A stretch of DNA of 64,000 bases from Chloroflexota bacterium. GTDB lineage: Bacteria; Chloroflexota; Anaerolineae; Anaerolineales; Villigracilaceae. Below, piece after piece: positions 59,534 through 64,000 of this stretch (within the stretch, counting starts at the first letter, position 1; each line of letters opens with the position of its first letter). The notes below the pieces were generated by a model. The model saw only the letters and a program-made list of their open reading frames with translations, searched no databases and had not been told where the DNA came from. Location: positions 1-64,000 of the forward strand of contig JACRBJ010000078.1 in the NCBI GenBank assembly GCA_016234555.1. Direction: 5' to 3'. Made by a program: the position numbers and the translations under genes.

Positions 59534-60694
59534 ATGGCAAAAATATACAGCAAATTTACGTGGCTCAACGAAATACTTGCAGGGCTTGAACGTTTCAACA
59601 TCAAACAGAACGACGGAACTCCCATCTACAGCAATGTGGAAATTTCGCTGAACACTTCGGTAACACAGGCAGGCACGTCGGTTGACGCTACCCGCATGAA
59701 CCATCTTGAAGATGGTCTTGATGCACTCGACACCAAAGTAGCGGGAATGGAAGTTCATTCCACCACCGAGAAAACTTCCATTGCAAATGACGACGAATTC
59801 AGCGGAGCGGACTCGGCGGCGAGTTACGCTCAAAAACGTTGGAAATGGTCAACGATCATTTCCGCGATTTTGTCATCCGCAGTAAGTTGGTATCAACAGG
59901 CTATTGCCGCATCCGTGCTGTCCTCTCCAGACACTGCGGACAAGATAACAGTTTTAGACGTGAGCGATCAGACTGCAAACAAAACCATAACGCTCGGAAA
60001 ACTGGCAGATGTGCTGGAAGGTCTACTCATCAAAGTAACCCAAAAGGATGCCGCTGATGGAGTTCCTGCCCTGTCCTCTCGAAGAATTTCCATATGGGAC
60101 AGCACAGGCACATACCAATCATTCATTCGGGTCCTGGGAACAGCCGGCAGGATATTTACTCTTGCCAATCGCAATGCAGAACTTGGAAACTGGTTAAACA
60201 ATTGCAGTGTGGAAGACCAGGTACTGACCGCAGCCACAAAAACCTATATTGAAGGTTCACTGATTGCAATACCTGATGATGGATTGAGAATCGGGACGGT
60301 TATTACTTGGCGATTGGTAATGACCAAGACTGCCGCTGGTGTTGCAACAACTTTATATGAGGTTCTCGCGGGTTTGGCAGGCACAGTATCGGATGGTGCA
60401 CTTTTATCATTCACCAAAGGCGCAGGAACAGCGGCGGTAGACACTGCCGAAGCCACAATTGAATTGGTAATCCGTGGTCCTCTTACCTCAGGATACGCTC
60501 AGGGTATGTTCAAACTTAACCATCAGTTAGCAACTACGGGGTTCTATACTCTAAACTCAGCAGTTCAGCAGGGTTTATCCAGTGCAGTCGATTTACAAGC
60601 ATCAGCCATAGCGTTCATCGGTATTGCCATGACCACAGGCGCATCAGAGGCGGTCACGATTAAGTCATGCACTGTTGAGGCGCGAAACTTATAG
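59534..60694 (+). CDS. Second tail fibre protein
   Basis: 386 residues. Shares the anchor with the preceding gene (VDATRMNHLEDGLDALDTK versus VNASNLNHMEDGI), but a different beta-rich C-terminus without a lectin signature. The two likely share the tail attachment point but bind different receptors or form shaft and tip. Confidence 0.7.
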   Translation: MAKIYSKFTWLNEILAGLERFNIKQNDGTPIYSNVEISLNTSVTQAGTSVDATRMNHLEDGLDALDTKVAGMEVHSTTEKTSIANDDEFSGADSAASYAQKRWKWSTIISAILSSAVSWYQQAIAASVLSSPDTADKITVLDVSDQTANKTITLGKLADVLEGLLIKVTQKDAADGVPALSSRRISIWDSTGTYQSFIRVLGTAGRIFTLANRNAELGNWLNNCSVEDQVLTAATKTYIEGSLIAIPDDGLRIGTVITWRLVMTKTAAGVATTLYEVLAGLAGTVSDGALLSFTKGAGTAAVDTAEATIELVIRGPLTSGYAQGMFKLNHQLATTGFYTLNSAVQQGLSSAVDLQASAIAFIGIAMTTGASEAVTIKSCTVEARNL

Positions 60695-60720
60695 GTATGT
60701 AGTTCGTTTGCAGGAACGAT

Positions 60721-61041
60721 ATGCCGCCAAAAGCAGAACATAGGAAGAAGAAGTTCGAGGCTTTTATCGCGAGGAAACACAACCTCATGCGAGAGATTTT
60801 GGAGTTGCAGGACAAAGTCCGGTGGGCACGGCGTGATGCGGAGAAGCACTACGAATCAATCATTGCCGCGAAGGATGCAGAAATCGCCAGACTTCACGCG
60901 ATCATTCGGAGAATTGAGGATGGCAGGAGCAAGCTGGACTTATATCTACAACAGTTGATTTTAGAACGAAATAATCCAGAGCACCCTGTTCCAGAGACTG
61001 CATGGGTGGAACCGCTAAGAACCTTCCAAAAGCATGATTAA
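60721..61041 (+). CDS. Coiled-coil phage protein
   Basis: 106 residues, AGGAA before ATG. Basic and strongly helical (RHNLMREILELQDKVRWARRDAEKH, AAKDAEIARLHAIIRRIEDG). Last gene of the rightward late block. Possibly a fibre or tail accessory; no family. Confidence 0.65.
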   Translation: MPPKAEHRKKKFEAFIARKHNLMREILELQDKVRWARRDAEKHYESIIAAKDAEIARLHAIIRRIEDGRSKLDLYLQQLILERNNPEHPVPETAWVEPLRTFQKHD

Positions 61042-61081
61042 ATCAAAAGATGTGATGCTGACACATCACATCTTTTGATTT
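61040..61081. terminator. Bidirectional terminator ending the late block
   Basis: Perfect 18-bp stem, AAATCAAAAGATGTGATG with CATCACATCTTTTGATTT, loop CTGACA. It lies right after the last late gene and before the convergent leftward module. Confidence 0.9.
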
Positions 61082-61167
61082 CCCGCGGGGCTTCGATACT
61101 CATCGACCTCTTGACCTTACGCGGCTGATTGAGACCATTATACTCCACTTTGGAACAAGTGTGCTAC

Positions 61168-61389
61168 TTATGCGTGGGAGTGGATTGTCCCGTCTTCGTG
61201 GCTGTGTACGTGCCCGTGCTGGTGGACGTGCTTCTCAATTTTCACGGCTTGCGGGTCGCCTGACAGCATGGCGGCGAGTTCGGCGAGTTCTTTCAGGATG
61301 CGGGCTTCGTCGGGGTTCTGCGAGTTGTCGAATTTGATCTCACCGTTCAGCAGGATTTGAACCTTGATTTGGCGTTTGGTGGTCGGCAT
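61168..61389 (-). CDS. DUF2997-like protein with His-rich tail
   Basis: 73 residues, AGGAGG before ATG. QIKVQILLNGEIKFDNSQNPD and ILKELAELAAMLSGD fit DUF2997. The last 25 residues are His-rich (HVHQHGHVHSHEDG and TIHSHA), which could bind Ni, Zn or Cu. The gene follows the DUF1257-like gene by 4 bases. Its function is unknown; proteins of this group often co-occur with DUF1257 and AAA+ genes. Confidence 0.6.
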   Translation of the reverse strand: MPTTKRQIKVQILLNGEIKFDNSQNPDEARILKELAELAAMLSGDPQAVKIEKHVHQHGHVHSHEDGTIHSHA

Positions 61390-61393
61390 GGGA

Positions 61394-61729
61394 TTATCCT
61401 CCTGTGTATTGGGTCATGACGTATTCGCCGGGCTTCGAGCCTGCAGAGAACGTGTAACCGTTCTTCTTTGCCCAGGCTTTGACGGTGTTCTTGGCGTAGG
61501 ATATGGTCAGGGTTTCCAGCAGGTCCTGACAATTGTATGACGAGCGGCTAAGTGCAACACTGTAGTTGTCATCGCTGCGGGAGCGTTCAAGAGAGATTCG
61601 TTCTTTACCCTTCTCCACGACGATATTGTTCGGGGACAGGGACGTGATCTTTGCGCCGATCTCGGCGACTGCCTTCTTGATCATTTCAACATCAAGCAGT
61701 TTGGTTGGGATGGTTGAAAAACAGGGCAT
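61394..61729 (-). CDS. DUF1257 (Ycf35-like) protein
   Basis: 111 residues, AGGAG before ATG. The start MPCFSTIPTKLLDVEMIKKAVAEIGAKI parallels the DUF1257 opening (MSHFSTIKTKI-D). It is a compact alpha-beta protein without catalytic residues I can name. Ycf35 relatives of plastids and cyanobacteria have no established function. Lies between a TGAACACTT copy and the DUF2997-like gene. Confidence 0.65.
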   Translation of the reverse strand: MPCFSTIPTKLLDVEMIKKAVAEIGAKITSLSPNNIVVEKGKERISLERSRSDDNYSVALSRSSYNCQDLLETLTISYAKNTVKAWAKKNGYTFSAGSKPGEYVMTQYTGG

Positions 61730-61767
61730 TAGTTTTCTCCTTCAAGTAATTTTTTATTCGGATAATC

Positions 61768-61780
61768 TTTTAAGTGTTCA
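61768..61780 (-). promoter_or_regulatory. TGAACACTT repeat, copy e
   Basis: Minus-strand TGAACACTTAAAA, 38 bases before the DUF1257-like start, in the gap after the AAA+ gene. Confidence 0.55.
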
Positions 61781-61915
61781 TGGCTTGAAAAGTACTGCGA
61801 TTGGATGATGGGCAATCATCAGAACGGTGGCTTGTGGAGGCTTGGAACGCTTTTGACGGGCATTGTAGAATGGATAGCAGACGGCGCGAACTTGAGTCCG
61901 CGCCGTTGTAGTTTT

Positions 61916-63469
61916 CTACACTTCCATCGTGCGCTTGCCTTCGGACTTGGCTTTCGGCTCGGCTTCGAGAGGATTACCAGCGGTGAGAGCCTTTCCCTTC
62001 GCCCACTCGCGTAGGGCTTTGATCTCATCCTTCTTGGTCTCCGAGGTCGGGACAATTTGCTTCGCGGCTTCAAGTAAGTAGGATACCTCAACAGGCTTAT
62101 TGTCGAAGAACGCGCGCTCGACCGCGAACTTGACGACCTTCTCGATCTCGCGCCCTGAGAAACCCCACGTGGCATTTATAACCAAATCGAAGTCATTGGC
62201 TTTGATTTTTACGCCGCGCTTCCCCATGTGTACGTCCAGAATCTGCAAACGGGACCGGGCATCAGGCAAATCCACAAACATCACGTCATCGAAACGGCTA
62301 AGCAACTCGGGGCGCAGGGCACTCACGCTGTTGGCGGTGGCGATGACGTAAACGGGCGACGTGGTCTCCTGCATCCACGTCAGGAGGGAACCAATCACGC
62401 GCATCATCACACCTCCATCGGATGCGCCGCCGTTGTCTGCCAGTGCCTTCTCGATTTCATCGAGCCACAGGACACAGGGAGCGGTAGCCTCGGCGACCTT
62501 CAACGCCGTGGAGATATTGTTCTCTGCGGCTCCCACGCGCCCGCTACCCAAAATTTTGCTCATGTCGAAGCGGAGTAAGGGCAGGGTTCCACCCGCGATT
62601 GCCTTCGCGCTCAGGCTCTTACCAGTGCCTGGCACGCCGACCAACAAGACGCCTTTGGGAGAGTCCACGCCAGCGGCACGGGCTTTGGGTGACATGGCAA
62701 GGCGCTTGCGAGCCGCGTATGCTTTGAGGTTCTCCAGCCCGCCCACGTCGCTCATGCTGACATTTGCCTCGAAGTATTCCAGCACGCCGCTCTTACGGAT
62801 GATCTGCTTTTTCTCGGCGATAATGTGAGAGATAACCCCGTCGCCAAGTTCGCCACAGGCGACCACGCCAGCGGTCAGGACGTTTTCGGCTTCTTCCTCG
62901 GTCAGTCCGCGCATGGCTTGGACAACCTGGTCACGGTTGCCGTTCAGGGTTACGGGAGTCGTATTTGGCAGGTTGGACTCGGCTTTGCTCAGAATGGCTT
63001 CGAGTTCTTTTACATCGGGAAGCGACCAGTCGATCACCGCGACCTGCTTTTCGAGGTCAGGGTGTACGCTCAGCGACGGGGACAGCAGAATCAGGTTGTG
63101 CTTACGGGTCTGGAAACGGGAGGAAATATCGCGCAAATATCGCACGACGCGCACATCACTCTCAATCAACTTGTGCAGGTCTTTGAAAACAAACAGCGTG
63201 CTTGGCTCATCGCCTTCCTCGTCAAACTTTGCTACCCATCCGAGCGCGGCGTTTGGATCTGCGTACTCATCGGCGGCGATGTCGTCCACGCCGACCAGTC
63301 CCTGCGTGATGGTCCACTCCACAACCTTGCGCGGGACTTTCTTCCCGCTGGTGAGACGCATTTCCTTCGAGAGTTTCTCGATAGCTTGCATGACGCGGGA
63401 CTCTTCGTGGGAGACAACCGCAATCAGGGCGTAACGGGCTTTGATGTAGCGTTCGAGCAGTTCTTTCAT
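61916..63469 (-). CDS. Ycf46-like AAA+ ATPase
   Basis: 517 residues, GGAG before ATG. Residues 1-230 form a Ycf46-type N-terminal region (KARYALIAVVSHEESRV, LILLSPSLSVHPDLEKQVAVIDWSLP). The AAA+ core has GVPGTGKS (Walker A, about 275), LWLDEIEK (Walker B), sensor 1 ATANS and RFDDVMFVDLP with an arginine finger. Ycf46 relatives lie near DUF1257 genes in several groups. Role unknown; a remodelling ATPase is inferred. Confidence 0.85.
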   Translation of the reverse strand: MKELLERYIKARYALIAVVSHEESRVMQAIEKLSKEMRLTSGKKVPRKVVEWTITQGLVGVDDIAADEYADPNAALGWVAKFDEEGDEPSTLFVFKDLHKLIESDVRVVRYLRDISSRFQTRKHNLILLSPSLSVHPDLEKQVAVIDWSLPDVKELEAILSKAESNLPNTTPVTLNGNRDQVVQAMRGLTEEEAENVLTAGVVACGELGDGVISHIIAEKKQIIRKSGVLEYFEANVSMSDVGGLENLKAYAARKRLAMSPKARAAGVDSPKGVLLVGVPGTGKSLSAKAIAGGTLPLLRFDMSKILGSGRVGAAENNISTALKVAEATAPCVLWLDEIEKALADNGGASDGGVMMRVIGSLLTWMQETTSPVYVIATANSVSALRPELLSRFDDVMFVDLPDARSRLQILDVHMGKRGVKIKANDFDLVINATWGFSGREIEKVVKFAVERAFFDNKPVEVSYLLEAAKQIVPTSETKKDEIKALREWAKGKALTAGNPLEAEPKAKSEGKRTMEV

Positions 63470-63484
63470 GGTGTCACTCCTTTG

Positions 63485-63510
63485 TATTTTCTTATCCAGT
63501 TAAGTGTTCA
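63485..63510 (-). promoter_or_regulatory. TGAACACTT repeat, copy f
   Basis: Contains minus-strand TGAACACTTAACTGGATAAG, directly upstream of the AAA+ gene and its GGAG site. Identical over 26 bases to copy d. Confidence 0.65.
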
Positions 63511-63516
63511 GGTAAA

Positions 63517-63549
63517 GAAAAATCCCACCTTGTCAGGGTGGGATTTTTC
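63517..63549 (-). terminator. Terminator of the SWIM gene
   Basis: GAAAAATCCCACC / GGTGGGATTTTTC, perfect 13-bp stem with a seven-base loop; minus strand continues TTTACC. It lies between the SWIM stop and copy f. Confidence 0.88.
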
Positions 63550-63556
63550 TCGGAGG

Positions 63557-63826
63557 CTATACCTCGATGGCGGCGAAGCGATTCAGGACTTTCTCGACTT
63601 TGGGCGTGATTGGCTTCGGCGTGAATGCCTGTACAACCTGGTCCTTCATCGCCTCTTGAATATGCTTGCATGGCTTGCGCGGGGTGTGAAATATCCACGC
63701 GGGGCAGGAGCATTGCCACTCACCTTTGTCAGTGATGACAACCGTATGTTCTTTGTCAGGGTTCGAGTGAGAGGTCACGCCGAAAACCTGCTTGTAACGC
63801 TTGTAGGGTCCATATCTGTTTATCAT
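63557..63826 (-). CDS. SWIM zinc-finger protein
   Basis: 89 residues from the ATG of MINRYGPYKRYKQVF, with GGAG upstream. Zinc motif CSCPAW(x)nPCKHIQEAM, i.e. CxCx(n)CxH, at about 42-60. SWIM domains bind nucleic acid or proteins. The C-terminus NRFAAIEV is echoed by the next gene (KFAAVEI). It starts one base after that gene's stop. Confidence 0.8.
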   Translation of the reverse strand: MINRYGPYKRYKQVFGVTSHSNPDKEHTVVITDKGEWQCSCPAWIFHTPRKPCKHIQEAMKDQVVQAFTPKPITPKVEKVLNRFAAIEV

Positions 63827-63827
63827 G

Positions 63828-64000
63828 CTATATCTCCACTGCTGCAAACTTTCCGCCGCCGTCCTCGATTTCGTCGGCAACGGTGTCTTGGAGGTCAACA
63901 ATTTCATTCAACTTCTCGGTGATCGCAGTCACGTCTCGGGCTTCGTCTTTTGTTCCATTCTCCCCCATGAGTTTCTGCAACTCGCTCAACTTATCCACCA
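63828..64000 (-). CDS. Phage hypothetical protein (5' end outside window)
   Basis: The last about 56 codons of a leftward gene; the visible end is acidic and helical (LQKLMGENGTKDEARD, KLNEIVDLQDTVADEIED) and stops with GGKFAAVEI. No family. Its stop is one base before the SWIM start. Confidence 0.6.
   Translation of the reverse strand, partial: VDKLSELQKLMGENGTKDEARDVTAITEKLNEIVDLQDTVADEIEDGGGKFAAVEI

Larger units (their letters stand above)
26866..64000. mobile_element. Siphovirus-like prophage (right end outside window)
   Basis: A tyrosine integrase next to a tRNA fragment marks the left end. Terminase, portal, capsid, scaffold, tail tube, Gp15-type chaperone, tape-measure and tail-fibre genes occur in the normal order on the plus strand, with early-type genes leftward on both sides. 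At least 37 kb is present. No contractile sheath or baseplate wedge genes are seen, so a long non-contractile tail is inferred. The right attachment site and most replication genes must lie beyond 64,000. Confidence 0.9.

Noticed and set aside
62825..63922. 365-codon plus-strand frame opposite the AAA+ and SWIM genes
   Set aside because: It crosses a terminator and two certain minus-strand genes with ribosome sites and motifs; no family pattern.

Overview
The window has two parts. Positions 1 to about 26,860 are bacterial chromosome, and about 26,866 to the end (and beyond it) is an integrated tailed-phage genome. The host looks like a Chloroflexota bacterium of the Anaerolineae type. This is inferred from gene content (a large TPR-bearing STAND-type protein, FemX-like aminoacyltransferases in a polysaccharide locus) and from short repeats scattered between and inside genes. 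No rRNA or housekeeping marker is present to fix the taxonomy.

Host part. It opens with the 3' part of a STAND-type ATPase with TPR repeats, followed by an FRG-domain gene and a duplicated copy of the ATPase gene's tail. Next come an L7/L12-C-terminal-like small protein, an ADP-forming acyl-CoA synthetase, a MOSC protein, a small membrane protein and a Tat-exported polysaccharide deacetylase, all on the plus strand. A convergent minus-strand block runs from about 18.8 kb down to 7.7 kb: RidA, a PhoB-type regulator and its histidine kinase, a family 2 glycosyltransferase, a polyprenyl-phosphate sugar transferase, a GalE-like epimerase, a CapD-type sugar dehydratase, two FemX-like genes (one frameshifted) and a D-cysteine desulfhydrase. 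Four FemAB/GNAT-fold genes lie in tandem at 19.8-24.0 kb. A Wzx-type flippase and a GINT1_N-like gene close a cell-surface polysaccharide region.

Prophage. A tyrosine integrase (26,939-27,808, minus) sits beside the 3' half of a tRNA gene, the expected attachment site. A leftward early block (27.8-34.3 kb) encodes a radical SAM protein, DUF488, two DNA methyltransferases, a ParB-like protein, RadC and small zinc-knuckle proteins. A phage tRNA-Gly(TCC) follows. The rightward late block (34.9-61.0 kb) carries a methyltransferase/GNAT-like protein, ParB-like protein, small terminase, holin, SH3-like protein, large terminase, portal, minor capsid protein, scaffold, decoration protein, major capsid protein, connectors, tail tube, chaperones, tape measure, tail proteins and two tail fibres, giving a siphovirus-like order. 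A leftward block at the right edge (61.2-64.0 kb) holds DUF2997-like, DUF1257-like, Ycf46-like AAA+ and SWIM zinc-finger genes.

Most notable features. (1) The minor capsid gene contains a 323-residue intein whose interior is also read on the opposite strand as a 294-residue HTH plus Vsr/DUF559-like nuclease; a free-standing HNH-AP2 endonuclease lies just downstream. (2) A minus-strand island within the late block carries a zinc-finger/sigma-factor-like protein divergent from an XRE regulator, with palindromic operators between them. (3) Two late leaders share a -10 box, a GCCYGACTGA element exactly nine bases before a strong terminator, and then structural genes, which suggests antitermination control. 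(4) A TGAACACTT motif recurs in short gaps of the leftward phage genes in one orientation, resembling stoperators. (5) A DUF1257/DUF2997/AAA+ cassette is carried by the phage.
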